A stretch of DNA of 42,970 nucleotides, taken from positions 1 to 42,970 of the forward strand of contig JAURZI010000112.1 in the NCBI GenBank assembly GCA_030653435.1, given 5' to 3'. The position numbers were made by a program, and so were the translations under genes. Positions 1 through 9,230 of the stretch are shown one piece after another (the stretch's first letter is position 1; each line of letters begins with the position of its first letter). Under the pieces are notes generated by a model, which saw nothing but the letters and a program-made list of their open reading frames with translations, did no database searches and had not been told where the DNA came from. Origin of the DNA: Methylovulum sp. Its GTDB lineage: Bacteria; Pseudomonadota; Gammaproteobacteria; Methylococcales; Methylomonadaceae.

Positions 1-1
1 C

Positions 2-223
2 AGCTACACGACGCTGCAGGACAGCATCGTGCTGCCGGACGTGAACATCGCGCGGCATTGCCGGATCAGCAAGGCGATCATCGAGCGGGGCTGCGAAGTG
101 CCGGAAGGCACGGTAATCGGTGAAAACCGCGCCGACGACGAGCGACGTTTCCATGTCAGCCACGGCGGCGTCGTGCTGGTGACCCCGGACATGCTGGGAC
201 AGCGGTTGCATTATGTCAGGTAA
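2..223 (+). CDS. glgC: Glucose-1-phosphate adenylyltransferase, C-terminal end (partial)
   Basis: Only the last 73 codons lie in the window; the gene enters from the left edge. The visible residues match the left-handed beta-helix tail of bacterial ADP-glucose pyrophosphorylase: DSIVLPDVNIARHCRI, then a turn ending in EGTVIGENRADDERRF, then a GGVVLVTPDML ending. The family makes ADP-glucose from glucose-1-phosphate and ATP, the committed step of bacterial glycogen synthesis in the cytoplasm. The reading frame overlaps the start of the next gene by 11 bases, so the two are probably translated together. The catalytic and allosteric domains are outside the window and cannot be judged. Confidence 0.9.
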   Translation, partial: SYTTLQDSIVLPDVNIARHCRISKAIIERGCEVPEGTVIGENRADDERRFHVSHGGVVLVTPDMLGQRLHYVR

Positions 224-1940
224 GGCTTTGGATAAGGTAACAGATAAGACAGTGGGGGGTGACAAATTAAAACTGGTGTTGTGCTGGCACATGCACCAGC
301 CCGAATATCGGGATTTAGCTGCCGGGGAGTTTATATTGCCGTGGACTTACCTGCATGTTATTAAAGACTATGTCGATATGGCGGCGCATTTGGAGGCGGT
401 TCCAGAGGCGAAAGCGGTCATTAATTTCGCCCCTATTTTACTTGAGCAGATTGAGGAATATGCCAGGCAGGTCGGTGCTTATTTTCACGATCAAACGCCG
501 CTTACCGATGCTTTATTAGCGTCTCTGGTTGCAACAACGGCTCCTGATGATGCCGAAACCGTCTTGAAATTGATTAAAGACTGCTTGCGGGCCAATAGGG
601 AAAGGCAAATTAACCGTTACCCCGCATTTAAAAAATTGGCGGACATGGCTGATTGGCTGGATCAACATTACGAGGCGCTGATGTATGTCAATACCCAGTT
701 CGTCAACGATATACTGGTGTGGTATCACTTGGCCTGGATGGGCGAGACCGTCAAGTTAAGCGACAGCAGGGTACGGCATTTAATCGCAAAAGGTTCGGGT
801 TACTCATTGCACGACAGATTGGAGCTCCTGGAAATTATTGGCGAACTGCTGGCGAACGTGGTTTGCCGGTATAATGTACTGGCCAAGAAAGGGCAGGTTG
901 AGCTTTCCGTCACGCCTTATGCACATCCGATCATGCCTTTGTTGCTGGATTTGAATTCAGCCCATGAGGCTATGCCCGATGCGCCTTTGCCGGAGTTGCG
1001 GCGGTATCCTGGCGGGGAGGCGCGGGTGTTATGGCAGCTTGAAAAAGGCGTGCAGACATTCAAACGTTTTTTTGGCTTTCAACCTAAAGGCTGCTGGCCT
1101 TCAGAAGGCAGTATCTGCGGACAGACGCTGAAAATACTCAGTGATTTCGGTTTCGAATGGGCGGCAAGCGGCGGCTCTGTCTTGCATAATAGCTTGAATC
1201 AGCCTGAGAATAGCCATCCCGTGACGCCCCATCATCCATTCAAGTTGGATAAAACGGATATCGCCTGTTTTTTCAGAGATGACGGTTTATCTGATCTTAT
1301 CGGTTTTGAATACTCAAAGTGGCATGCTGACGATGCGGTGGCGGATTTGATTCATCACCTGGAGCATATTGCGGTTAACGCGGCTGGTGATAAAGTGGTC
1401 TCGATCATTATGGATGGCGAAAATGCCTGGGAGTATTTTCCCGAAAATGGTTATCACTTTCTGAGCAGTTTATATCAGCGGTTGTCGGTGCATCCTATGA
1501 TCGAGCTGACGACATTTTCTGCATGCTTGCAGGATAAGACAGCTATCAAGCCCTTATCGCGATTGGTTGCCGGTAGTTGGGTTTACGGGAGTTTTTCAAC
1601 CTGGATAGGCGACGCCGATAAAAATAGAGCTTGGGATATGCTCGGCGACGTTAAAAGCGAATTCGACAAAGCCATTTTAGGCTGCTATTTGACCGACCAG
1701 CAAATCCGGGAAGCTGAATTGCAACTGGCTATCTGCGAAGGTTCGGACTGGTTTTGGTGGTTTGGCGATTACAATCCTGGGGAAGCTGTCAGTAATTTTG
1801 AAAAACAATATCGTCTTAATTTAGCTAATTTATATCGCTTATTAGGCAAACAGCCACCCGCTTATCTGGCGCTGTCATTCACCCAAGGATCCGGTGCACC
1901 GGCCATGGGCGGTGCCATGCGACCAGGTGTTGAACTATAA
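213..1940 (+). CDS. Glycoside hydrolase family 57 alpha-glucan enzyme
   Basis: The 575-residue product carries the hallmarks of family GH57, which cleaves or transfers alpha-1,4 or alpha-1,6 glucan chains with a retaining mechanism. HMHQP at residues 26-30 is the conserved first region. GCWPSEG around Glu298 fits the catalytic nucleophile region. MDGENAWEYFP around Asp401 fits the acid/base region. There is no signal peptide, so it should act in the cytoplasm. The start overlaps the glgC stop by 11 bases, and malQ begins 17 bases after its stop. It therefore sits in a glycogen synthesis and breakdown operon, probably as an alpha-amylase or glucanotransferase. The exact specificity (amylase, branching enzyme or glucanotransferase) cannot be read from the sequence. 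Confidence 0.88.
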   Translation: MSGKALDKVTDKTVGGDKLKLVLCWHMHQPEYRDLAAGEFILPWTYLHVIKDYVDMAAHLEAVPEAKAVINFAPILLEQIEEYARQVGAYFHDQTPLTDALLASLVATTAPDDAETVLKLIKDCLRANRERQINRYPAFKKLADMADWLDQHYEALMYVNTQFVNDILVWYHLAWMGETVKLSDSRVRHLIAKGSGYSLHDRLELLEIIGELLANVVCRYNVLAKKGQVELSVTPYAHPIMPLLLDLNSAHEAMPDAPLPELRRYPGGEARVLWQLEKGVQTFKRFFGFQPKGCWPSEGSICGQTLKILSDFGFEWAASGGSVLHNSLNQPENSHPVTPHHPFKLDKTDIACFFRDDGLSDLIGFEYSKWHADDAVADLIHHLEHIAVNAAGDKVVSIIMDGENAWEYFPENGYHFLSSLYQRLSVHPMIELTTFSACLQDKTAIKPLSRLVAGSWVYGSFSTWIGDADKNRAWDMLGDVKSEFDKAILGCYLTDQQIREAELQLAICEGSDWFWWFGDYNPGEAVSNFEKQYRLNLANLYRLLGKQPPAYLALSFTQGSGAPAMGGAMRPGVEL

Positions 1941-1956
1941 CTTGAGATCACTAAAC

Positions 1957-3441
1957 GTGAATGAACTTTTAAACAAACGTCGTGCCGGTGTTTTACTGCA
2001 TATTACCTCTTTACCTGGCGCTGACAAATCGGGTGATTTGGGCGAAAATGCCTATCATTTTGTCAATTTTCTCCATAGTGCTGGAATAACTGTCTGGCAA
2101 ACCTTGCCTTTAGGCATGACGCATGCTGATGGCTCGCCTTACCAATGCGTGTCCGCTCATGCGGGTAACCCGAACTTAATCAGTATTGAAGCACTGGTCA
2201 ACAAGGGCTGGCTGCAATTGTCCGAGAAATGTGAAGAGTGTAAGGGGACGCCCAAATTTAATAAAACCTGCTTAGTGACCAAAGCCTTTAATGGTTTTTT
2301 GGAGCGTGCCGAACAGGCGGATAAAGACAGTTTTGCACAGTTTTGCCAGGACAAAGCATTTTGGCTAGAAGATTTTGCATTATTTTTGGCACTCAGGAAT
2401 GAATTTAATGAGAAATGCTGGAATGAATGGCCCGAATATTTTAAAGAACGCGACAGTTGGGCAATTAAAGAGGCGCGCAGCCGTTTAAGCGGTCAAATTG
2501 AGTGCATTAAATTTGAGCAGTATGTCTTTTTTCAGCAATGGATGGCGTTAAAGGCGTATGCCAATCAGAAAGGGGTGTTGTTGTTCGGAGATATTCCTAT
2601 TTTTGTGTCTTATGACAGCGCCGATGTCTGGGCAAACCGTGATGTGTTTAAGTTAGATGGCACTGGCAATATGTCCGTGGTCGCAGGGGTGCCGCCTGAT
2701 TATTTTTCTGAAACCGGCCAACGTTGGGGCAATCCGCATTATAACTGGGGTTATCTGAAAAAAACGGGGTTTAACTGGTGGGTTGAGCGTATGAGGACGC
2801 AGCTTGAGCAGTTTGATATTTTGCGTATCGACCATTTTCGTGGTTTGGAAGCGGCCTGGGAAATACCCGCTAGCGAGCCGACGGCGCAACGCGGAGAATG
2901 GGTGGGCGCACCGGGCAAAGCCTTGCTGAACGCCATAAAATCAGAGCTGGGAGCGATACCGTTGGTCGCTGAAGATTTAGGCATTATTACGGCCGAAGTC
3001 GAAGCATTAAGGGACGAGTTTGGCCTGCCCGGCATGAAGATTTTGCAGTTTGCGTTTGGCGGTGACCATGACAATCCCTATTTGCCGAACAATTATGAGA
3101 AAAACTGTGTGGTGTATACCGGCACGCATGATAATGACACGACTGTGGGCTGGTCTGAACACTTGAGCGCTGACGAGAAAAAATATGTTTATGATTATTT
3201 GGGTAACCCGCTGGCAAGCTTGCATTGTGCATTGATACAGGCCGCGTTGGCGTCGGTTGCCAATCTTGCCGTGATTCCCATGCAGGATATTTTGGAGCTG
3301 GGCTCCGAACATCGCATGAATACGCCGGGCACGGTAAATGGGAATTGGCAATGGCGTTTTCAGTGGGACCAACTGTCACCCGAAAGGGCAGGGAGGCTGG
3401 CGCATCTGGTCGAACTGTTTAATCGCAACGTATCCCACTGA
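1957..3441 (+). CDS. malQ: 4-alpha-glucanotransferase (amylomaltase)
   Basis: A GH77 enzyme of 494 residues that moves maltodextrin segments between alpha-1,4-glucans and releases glucose. Key residues are visible: RIDHFRG with the likely nucleophile Asp292, VAEDLG with the likely acid/base Glu339, and THDND with Asp392. The N-terminus RRAGVLLHITSLPG is the usual beginning of the family. I chose GTG at 1957 because the homologous region begins a few residues later. The frame is open further upstream to an ATG at 1894, but that part lies inside the GH57 gene and does not look like MalQ. No strong ribosome binding site precedes it, which fits translational coupling to the upstream gene. Together with glgC and the GH57 gene it forms a glycogen metabolism unit. 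Confidence 0.93.
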   Translation: MNELLNKRRAGVLLHITSLPGADKSGDLGENAYHFVNFLHSAGITVWQTLPLGMTHADGSPYQCVSAHAGNPNLISIEALVNKGWLQLSEKCEECKGTPKFNKTCLVTKAFNGFLERAEQADKDSFAQFCQDKAFWLEDFALFLALRNEFNEKCWNEWPEYFKERDSWAIKEARSRLSGQIECIKFEQYVFFQQWMALKAYANQKGVLLFGDIPIFVSYDSADVWANRDVFKLDGTGNMSVVAGVPPDYFSETGQRWGNPHYNWGYLKKTGFNWWVERMRTQLEQFDILRIDHFRGLEAAWEIPASEPTAQRGEWVGAPGKALLNAIKSELGAIPLVAEDLGIITAEVEALRDEFGLPGMKILQFAFGGDHDNPYLPNNYEKNCVVYTGTHDNDTTVGWSEHLSADEKKYVYDYLGNPLASLHCALIQAALASVANLAVIPMQDILELGSEHRMNTPGTVNGNWQWRFQWDQLSPERAGRLAHLVELFNRNVSH

Positions 3442-3465
3442 CACGGACATTCTACAAGCCACACC

Positions 3466-4206
3466 ATGACAGACCAAGACCAGTTATTTAACAAGACGGG
3501 CAGAGTGCAGGATTTTGCTTTTGACGAACAGGTTGCCCAGGTGTTCGATGATATGGTGGCGCGGAGCGTACCTTTTTACAATGAGATTCAGCGCATGCAG
3601 GCTGATCTGGTCATGGATTTTTTACCGGCAGAATATGGGGTGGTTTGCGACCTGGGCTGTTCCACCGGAACAACGATAGCGCACTTGGCCGGACATCCGG
3701 GATGCCCCGCCACGACGCATTTTATCGGCTATGACAATTCTGGCCCTATGCTCGATAAGGCAGGCTGTAAATTATCAGGGCAGGTCAGTAGCGGACAGGT
3801 GTCATTACGTTTTGCGGATCTGAGTTGTCTTGCTGAATTGCCTGATTGCGACGCGGCTATCCTGAATTGGGCCCTACAATTCGTGCGGCCTATTGATAGG
3901 GAGCGTTTATTGAAAACGGTTTATCAGGCGCTGAAACCCGGCGGTATTTTGCTGTTATCAGAAAAAATACTGGCCACAGACACGGTGTTGAACCGCTTAT
4001 ACATAGACCATTATTTGCAATTTAAAAAATCCCAAAGCGGTTATACCGACACTGAAAATCAGCGCAAAAGGGAAGCGCTGGAAAACGTCCTGGTGCCGTA
4101 TCGTCTCGATGAGAACTATGAATTACTGGAACGGGCCGGATTCAAGCACCGGGACACCTATTTCCAGTGGTTTAATTTTGTGTGTATTATTGCCGTTAAA
4201 ATATGA
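3466..4206 (+). CDS. cmoA: Carboxy-S-adenosyl-L-methionine synthase
   Basis: CmoA converts S-adenosylmethionine and prephenate to carboxy-SAM, which CmoB uses to make 5-oxyacetyl-uridine at tRNA position 34. The 246 residues match the family length. Support comes from FAFDEQVAQVFDDMVARSVP near the N-terminus, the SAM-binding VCDLGCSTGTT (residues 60-70), the ILNWALQFV strand, and KREALENVL near the C-terminus, which aligns with the KRSMLENVM region of the E. coli enzyme. It starts 24 bases after malQ on the same strand. The partner cmoB is not next to it, unlike in E. coli. The location after glycogen genes is probably only an operon convenience. Confidence 0.93.
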   Translation: MTDQDQLFNKTGRVQDFAFDEQVAQVFDDMVARSVPFYNEIQRMQADLVMDFLPAEYGVVCDLGCSTGTTIAHLAGHPGCPATTHFIGYDNSGPMLDKAGCKLSGQVSSGQVSLRFADLSCLAELPDCDAAILNWALQFVRPIDRERLLKTVYQALKPGGILLLSEKILATDTVLNRLYIDHYLQFKKSQSGYTDTENQRKREALENVLVPYRLDENYELLERAGFKHRDTYFQWFNFVCIIAVKI

Positions 4207-4297
4207 CGTTAGACATATCAGGCCTGTACAATAAAGACTTAAAGCATAAAGTGAGCAATTGAGTACGCAATGCGTTTCTTCAGAGATGTATTGTTGT

Positions 4298-5350
4298 CTA
4301 CTGCATATAGCCTTGAGGATTTTTAGTCTGCCAGTTCCAGGTATCGGCCACCATGTCAGCGAGATTTTTTTCTGCCTGCCAATCCAGTTCTTTTAACGCC
4401 AATTCAGGATTCGCAAAACATTCGGCCAAATCACCGGCCCGGCGCGGGGCAATTTTATAATTAATGGCTTGCCCGGTCACTTTTTGGAAGGTGTCGATTA
4501 TTTCCAGCACACTATAGCCCCGACCGGTGCCCAGGTTGTAGGCTTTGCAGCCGCCAGGCCCGAATGCGTCGCCTTCAAGCGTAGCTATGGCCTTGATATG
4601 GCCTTTAACCAGATCAACAACATGAATATAGTCCCTGATGCCAGTGCCGTCCGGGGTAGGGTAGTCGTTGCCGAAGACGGACAGTTGCGTCAGTTTGCCG
4701 ATGGCAACTTGGGCTATATAAGGGAGCAGATTATTCGGGATGCCATTCGGGTCTTCGCCTATCAGGCCGCTTTCATGCGCGCCTATCGGGTTAAAATAGC
4801 GCAACAAGGCGATTTTCCAAGGCGACTTGGCCTGGTTGATGGTGTCGGCTGCCGACAAATCCCGCAAGATATCTTCAACCATGGCTTTGGACCGACCGTA
4901 AGGGTTAATGGGGCCCAACGGGAAATTTTCGGCATATTGGGTACAGCCGCACTCACCGTACACCGTCGCCGAAGAACTGAACACCAGCTGCTTGACATTG
5001 GCCTCAGCCATGACTTCAGTCAGCACCAAGGTGCCGTAGACATTATTATGGTAATACAGCGCCGGTTTTTCACAGGACTCGCCAACGGCTTTCAATCCCG
5101 CAAAGTGCATTACGCTGCTGATCGCTTCTTTAGCAAAAATATCGGCTAATGCGGCTTTATCACGGATATCGTGTTGATAAAACGTCAGTGTCTTGTCTGT
5201 GATTTGCTGCACACGCGACAATGCTTCCGTTTTACTATTGCACAGGTTGTCGACCACAACCACGTTGAAACCCGCCTGCAATAGCTCAATACAGGCATGG
5301 CTGCCGATATAACCGGCTCCACCTGTGACTAATATGGTTTGTTGGTTCAT
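4298..5350 (-). CDS. galE: UDP-glucose 4-epimerase
   Basis: A 350-residue short-chain dehydrogenase-type epimerase that interconverts UDP-glucose and UDP-galactose with bound NAD. The Rossmann motif GGAGYIG lies at residues 10-16, FSSSATVYG around 124-132 holds the catalytic serine/threonine, and Tyr151 with Lys155 in PYGRSK forms the YxxxK pair. The length is normal for GalE. It begins only four bases after the corC stop and is the last gene of the miaB-ybeZ-ybeY-corC run. In E. coli that run continues with lnt instead. Its product would supply UDP-galactose for envelope glycans, but no such cluster is adjacent. Confidence 0.95.
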   Translation of the reverse strand: MNQQTILVTGGAGYIGSHACIELLQAGFNVVVVDNLCNSKTEALSRVQQITDKTLTFYQHDIRDKAALADIFAKEAISSVMHFAGLKAVGESCEKPALYYHNNVYGTLVLTEVMAEANVKQLVFSSSATVYGECGCTQYAENFPLGPINPYGRSKAMVEDILRDLSAADTINQAKSPWKIALLRYFNPIGAHESGLIGEDPNGIPNNLLPYIAQVAIGKLTQLSVFGNDYPTPDGTGIRDYIHVVDLVKGHIKAIATLEGDAFGPGGCKAYNLGTGRGYSVLEIIDTFQKVTGQAINYKIAPRRAGDLAECFANPELALKELDWQAEKNLADMVADTWNWQTKNPQGYMQ

Positions 5351-5354
5351 AAGC

Positions 5355-6194
5355 CTACTGTATTTTCAGTTTAATAAGATGTAAGCGTCGGTTGTCCGCC
5401 TTGATGATTTCAAAGCGTAGATGGCCGACGACAAGGCTTTCGCCTTTTTTAGGCATGTGTTCAAGCTGGCTGACGATAAAGCCGCCGATGGTGTCGTATT
5501 CATCGGTTGCCAGATGGGTGGAAAAATACTCGTCAAATTCTTCTATCGGAGTCAGCGCTTTGATCATGAATTCATGGTCATTACGCTCAAAAATATAGCC
5601 TTCATCTTCATGGTCGTCGTGTTCGTCTTCGATTTCACCGACGATTTGTTCCAGCAGGTCTTCAATCGTCACGAGGCCGGCCGTCTGCCCATACTCGTCG
5701 ACAACGATGGCCATGTGGTTGCCGTTCGTACGCAATTCCTTAAGCAACACATTCAGGCGCTTGCTTTCAGGAACCACACAGGCGGGACGCATAATCTTCT
5801 CGACGGTCAGCGACTTGTTTTGCAACACGTGCGCCAAAAGGTCTTTAGCCAGCAATACGCCCACGACATTGCTGCGGTCACCTTCAATGACCGGGTAGCG
5901 GGAGTGGCAGAATTCTATTACCAGTGGATAGATGGATTCCAGTTCGGCTTCACGCGACACAACCACCATCTGTACCCTAGGTATCATAATATCCCTAACC
6001 CGCATCTGCGATACCTGCAATACGCCTTCAATCATCGACAGTGCGTCGGTGTCTAGCAAATGATTTTCGCGGGCTTCCCGTAATATTTCCAACAGATCTT
6101 CGAGATCTTGGGGCTCCCCGGTCAGTAAGTGGCTGATTTTTTCAACCCAGCTTTTCTGCGGGGAGTGTCTACTAGGAGGTTGGTCATCACTCAT
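5355..6194 (-). CDS. corC: CorC/YbeX-family CBS domain protein
   Basis: The 279-residue product has a paired CBS domain (about residues 65-190, beginning RVRDIMIPRVQM) and a C-terminal CorC/HlyC transporter-associated domain (about 200-277). It has no membrane segment, like E. coli YbeX. The CorC family has been linked to magnesium and cobalt efflux, and YbeX genetically to ribosome integrity. The direct function is still debated, so the name is a family label. The start codon overlaps the end of ybeY by 8 bases, which supports translational coupling within the miaB-ybeZ-ybeY-corC operon. Confidence 0.92.
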   Translation of the reverse strand: MSDDQPPSRHSPQKSWVEKISHLLTGEPQDLEDLLEILREARENHLLDTDALSMIEGVLQVSQMRVRDIMIPRVQMVVVSREAELESIYPLVIEFCHSRYPVIEGDRSNVVGVLLAKDLLAHVLQNKSLTVEKIMRPACVVPESKRLNVLLKELRTNGNHMAIVVDEYGQTAGLVTIEDLLEQIVGEIEDEHDDHEDEGYIFERNDHEFMIKALTPIEEFDEYFSTHLATDEYDTIGGFIVSQLEHMPKKGESLVVGHLRFEIIKADNRRLHLIKLKIQ

Positions 6195-6654
6195 GGTTGC
6201 TACCTGTGTAAGGATTATTGATAGTCAATTTATGTAAAATGGCGATTTCTTTCTGTTCCATTATTTCTGCATCATCATTGTTAATGTGGTCATAGCCCAG
6301 CAAATGCAACACACCATGAACAACAATATGCGCCCAATGGTCGGACAGGGTTTTGTTTTGCTGTTGCGCTTCCCGTTCCAGAACTGGCGCACAGATCACC
6401 AGATCGCCCAATAAATCGGACTCGATACCGGCAATGTCCGGCGCTTCAAACGGAAAACTGAGAATATTGGTTGCGCCGCGCTTATGGCGGTATTGCTCGT
6501 TAAGTTGGGCGCTTTCCGGCTCACCGACGATGCGTATAACGATTTCGGTGTCTTGGTTTATGTTGTCAAGCGCCGTATCAACCCAGAGCTGAAATTGTTC
6601 CTGGCTGGGTTGCCCTGATGAAACAAAAATGTTCTGGATGTCCAGGAAATTCAT
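6187..6654 (-). CDS. ybeY: Endoribonuclease/rRNA maturation factor YbeY
   Basis: YbeY is a metal-dependent single-strand ribonuclease that helps 16S rRNA 3'-end maturation and ribosome quality control. The 155-residue product shows the signature zinc site as H113-GVL-H117-LLGYD-H123, preceded by the RGATNILSFPF and LLGDLVIC strands typical of the family. It overlaps the phoH-like gene upstream by 4 bases and corC downstream by 8 bases, a tight conserved arrangement. The C-terminal tail after the zinc site is of ordinary length. Confidence 0.95.
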   Translation of the reverse strand: MNFLDIQNIFVSSGQPSQEQFQLWVDTALDNINQDTEIVIRIVGEPESAQLNEQYRHKRGATNILSFPFEAPDIAGIESDLLGDLVICAPVLEREAQQQNKTLSDHWAHIVVHGVLHLLGYDHINNDDAEIMEQKEIAILHKLTINNPYTGSNHE

Positions 6655-7622
6655 GCGGATTTGTTTTTGTTGTCGTAAGCTTCATACGCCGAAACGATGC
6701 GCTGTACCAGGGGATGCCTGACGACATCGCGCACATTAAAAAAAGTAAAGCTGATGCCTTCAATATCTTTGAGGACTTCAAGAACATGCCGTAGACCGGA
6801 CATTTTTTCCGAGGGCAAGTCGATCTGCGTTACATCACCTGTGACTACCGCAGTTGAGCCAAAGCCGACACGGGTCAGGAACATCTTGATTTGTTCAACG
6901 GTGGTGTTTTGGGCTTCGTCGAGGATAATAAACGCGTCGTTCAAGGTTCGTCCGCGCATAAAGGCTAGCGGCGCGACTTCAATGATGCCGCGGTCAATCA
7001 TTTTTTCCACACGCTCATTACCAAGCATATCGTACAAGGCGTCATACAAAGGCCGCAAATAGGGGTCGACTTTTTGCGCCATGTCGCCAGGCAGAAACCC
7101 CAGTTTTTCTCCTGCTTCCACAGCGGGCCGCACCAGAATGATTTTTCTGACTTTTTCACTTTGCAAGGCTTCAATGGCACAAGCGACGGCTAAAAAAGTT
7201 TTGCCGGTGCCGGCTGGCCCGACACCAAAATTAATGTCATGCGAGACGATCTTTCTAAGGTATTCCTGCTGGTTGGCGCCACGGCCTTTAATCATGCCGC
7301 ATTTAGTTTTAATGCTGACATTTTGCCGGGTTTCGGTGTCCGTTCCGCCCAGCATATCGTCAATTGACGCATCTTGCATCGCCAAATGAATCAGTTCGGC
7401 GGTCAGCAACTCTTTTTCAGTGCTTTCAAACAGTTTTTGCATGACGGCGCAAGCGGCATTGACCGCATGTTCGCGCCCGGTCACCTTAAATTGATTGCCA
7501 CGGTTGGCAATTTCAACTTGCAAACGGGTTTCTATTTGTCGTAAATGGGCATCCAGTTGGCCGCAGAAATTGGATAATCTGCCGTTATCAGCAGGTGACA
7601 AGGAAATTTCCAGTGAAATCAT
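6651..7622 (-). CDS. ybeZ: PhoH-like ATPase YbeZ
   Basis: A PhoH-family P-loop ATPase of 323 residues. Walker A is GPAGTGKT at residues 135-142, and the Walker B-like FIILDEAQN lies near residue 230. An N-terminal region of about 100 residues looks like a KH-type nucleic acid-binding fold (EIANRGNQFKVTGR). PhoH proteins next to YbeY are thought to be RNA helicase-like partners of the nuclease. That role is family knowledge, not visible here. The gene lies between miaB (27 bases upstream) and ybeY (4-base overlap). Confidence 0.94.
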   Translation of the reverse strand: MISLEISLSPADNGRLSNFCGQLDAHLRQIETRLQVEIANRGNQFKVTGREHAVNAACAVMQKLFESTEKELLTAELIHLAMQDASIDDMLGGTDTETRQNVSIKTKCGMIKGRGANQQEYLRKIVSHDINFGVGPAGTGKTFLAVACAIEALQSEKVRKIILVRPAVEAGEKLGFLPGDMAQKVDPYLRPLYDALYDMLGNERVEKMIDRGIIEVAPLAFMRGRTLNDAFIILDEAQNTTVEQIKMFLTRVGFGSTAVVTGDVTQIDLPSEKMSGLRHVLEVLKDIEGISFTFFNVRDVVRHPLVQRIVSAYEAYDNKNKSA

Positions 7623-7649
7623 GTGCGTTTATCTGGTTTGAAAAGGATT

Positions 7650-8999
7650 TTAAGATTTGTAACCATGGACGGAAGCCTCTACCAGATGGCCACGTAAGGA
7701 ATTAGGCAGGGCTTCGGCAATCAGCACATCGACAAATTGCCCGGCCAATCTGGGATGGGCAATAAAATTGACGACCCGGTTATTTTCGGTGCGTCCTTGC
7801 ATTTGCAAGGGATTTTTTTTGGATTGTCCTTCAACCAAGACGGTTTGCACGGTATTGATCATGCTGTTGGAAATGGCTGTGGTCATTTCATTAATGCGCT
7901 GCTGGAAGCGATCCAGGCGTTGCTTTTTGACTTCCTGGGGCACGTCGTCAGGCAGGTCGGCGGCAGGCGTCCCTGGCCGTTGGCTGTAAATAAAGCTAAA
8001 CGACAAGTCGAAGCCGACTTCATCAATAAAAGCCATCGTTTCTTCAAATTCGGCATCGGTTTCACCGGGAAAGCCGATGATGAAGTCTGAAGACAGGCAA
8101 ATGTCCGGGCGCACGGCCCGTAGTTTGCGGATAGTTTCTATATAATCGTCACGGGTGTGCCCGCGTTTCATCATTTTCAAGATATGGTTGCTGCCGCTTT
8201 GCACAGGAAGATGCAAGTGGTTGACCAGTGCCGGAATTTCGGCAAAGGCTTCGATCAGGCTATCGGTAAATTCAACCGGGTGCGACGTGGTAAAGCGGAT
8301 GCGGTCTATGCCGTCGACAGCGGCGACATAATGCAGCAGCAGCGAAAAATCGGCGATGTCGCCATCGTCCATAATCCCGCGGTAGGCATTGACATTCTGG
8401 CCCAATAAATTGACTTCCCTTACACCTTGTCTGGCTAAGGCGCTGATTTCGGCAATGACATCATTGAGCGGGCGGCTGATTTCTTCGCCGCGCGTGTAAG
8501 GCACGACGCAGAATGTACAATATTTGCTGCAACCTTCCATGACCGATACGAAGGCTTTAGGCCCTTCGGCACGGGGTTCCGGCAGCGCATCGAACTTTTC
8601 TATTTCCGGGAAAGAAATGTCGATGACCGGCTGTTGTTTGTTGCGGGCTTGGTCGAGCAACTGCGGCAAACGGTGCAGGGTTTGCGGGCCGAAGACAATG
8701 TCTACAAACGGTGCGCGCTTTTGGAGGTCGGCTCCTTCCTGGCTGGCAACGCAACCGCCGACGCCAATGATGACATCAGGGCGTTTTTCTTTGATGATGC
8801 GCCATTTTCCTAACGCGGAAAATACTTTTTCCTGGGCTTTTTCACGGATTGAACAGGTGTTAAGCAATAACACATCGGCGAGTTTGGGGTCATCAATCAA
8901 TTCAAAACCATGTGATGTATGCAGCACATCACGCATCTTGTCCGAATCATATTCATTCATCTGACAGCCATTGGTTTGAATATACAGTTTTTGGGTCAT
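7650..8999 (-). CDS. miaB: tRNA-2-methylthio-N6-dimethylallyladenosine synthase
   Basis: MiaB is a radical-SAM methylthiotransferase acting on i6A37 of tRNAs that read UNN codons. The 449-residue product has all expected cysteines: Cys12, Cys49 and Cys83 for the auxiliary cluster in the N-terminal UPF0004 domain, and Cys157/Cys161/Cys164 in the CxxxCxxC radical-SAM motif ([10 protein letters not shown]). A C-terminal TRAM domain with the family pattern [11 protein letters not shown] completes it. It is the first gene of the miaB-ybeZ-ybeY-corC-galE run; 231 bases without a gene separate it from rsmD upstream on the same strand. Confidence 0.96.
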   Translation of the reverse strand: MTQKLYIQTNGCQMNEYDSDKMRDVLHTSHGFELIDDPKLADVLLLNTCSIREKAQEKVFSALGKWRIIKEKRPDVIIGVGGCVASQEGADLQKRAPFVDIVFGPQTLHRLPQLLDQARNKQQPVIDISFPEIEKFDALPEPRAEGPKAFVSVMEGCSKYCTFCVVPYTRGEEISRPLNDVIAEISALARQGVREVNLLGQNVNAYRGIMDDGDIADFSLLLHYVAAVDGIDRIRFTTSHPVEFTDSLIEAFAEIPALVNHLHLPVQSGSNHILKMMKRGHTRDDYIETIRKLRAVRPDICLSSDFIIGFPGETDAEFEETMAFIDEVGFDLSFSFIYSQRPGTPAADLPDDVPQEVKKQRLDRFQQRINEMTTAISNSMINTVQTVLVEGQSKKNPLQMQGRTENNRVVNFIAHPRLAGQFVDVLIAEALPNSLRGHLVEASVHGYKS

Positions 9000-9188
9000 T
9001 TGCAGCTAACTTATCCTAAAAATTATCGGCCTTTGGGTTTGTGTAGGGTACGCAAACAGTGGGGCGCTGGGGGTAAAAACAGCTTGAAAGCGTTATCGAA
9101 GTGGGAGCATTATAACCTGAACGTAGTTTGAACCGGTAATAAGATACGTTGCTCCTCCATCGCTGGCCGATAGACGCAGGCCGTGCGG

Positions 9189-9217
9189 CGGTTATTTTCC
9201 CGACAATCCAATAACCG
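9189..9217. repeat. Short inverted repeat after rsmD
   Basis: An 8-bp perfect inverted repeat, CGGTTATT and AATAACCG, with a 13-base loop lies just downstream of the rsmD stop (9231) on the minus strand and upstream of miaB. The position suits a transcription terminator for the M16-rsmD unit, but no T-run follows the stem on that strand, so a canonical Rho-independent terminator is not supported. It may simply be a short hairpin. Confidence 0.3.
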
Positions 9218-9230
9218 GCTTCCGCCAGTA

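Noticed and set aside
4469-5149. A 226-codon open frame on the plus strand
   Set aside because: It is antisense to galE, whose catalytic residues are intact over the same bases, and its translation has no domain.
5421-6056. A 211-codon open frame on the plus strand
   Set aside because: It lies opposite corC, which is conserved in the ybeY operon; the translation has no recognisable domain.
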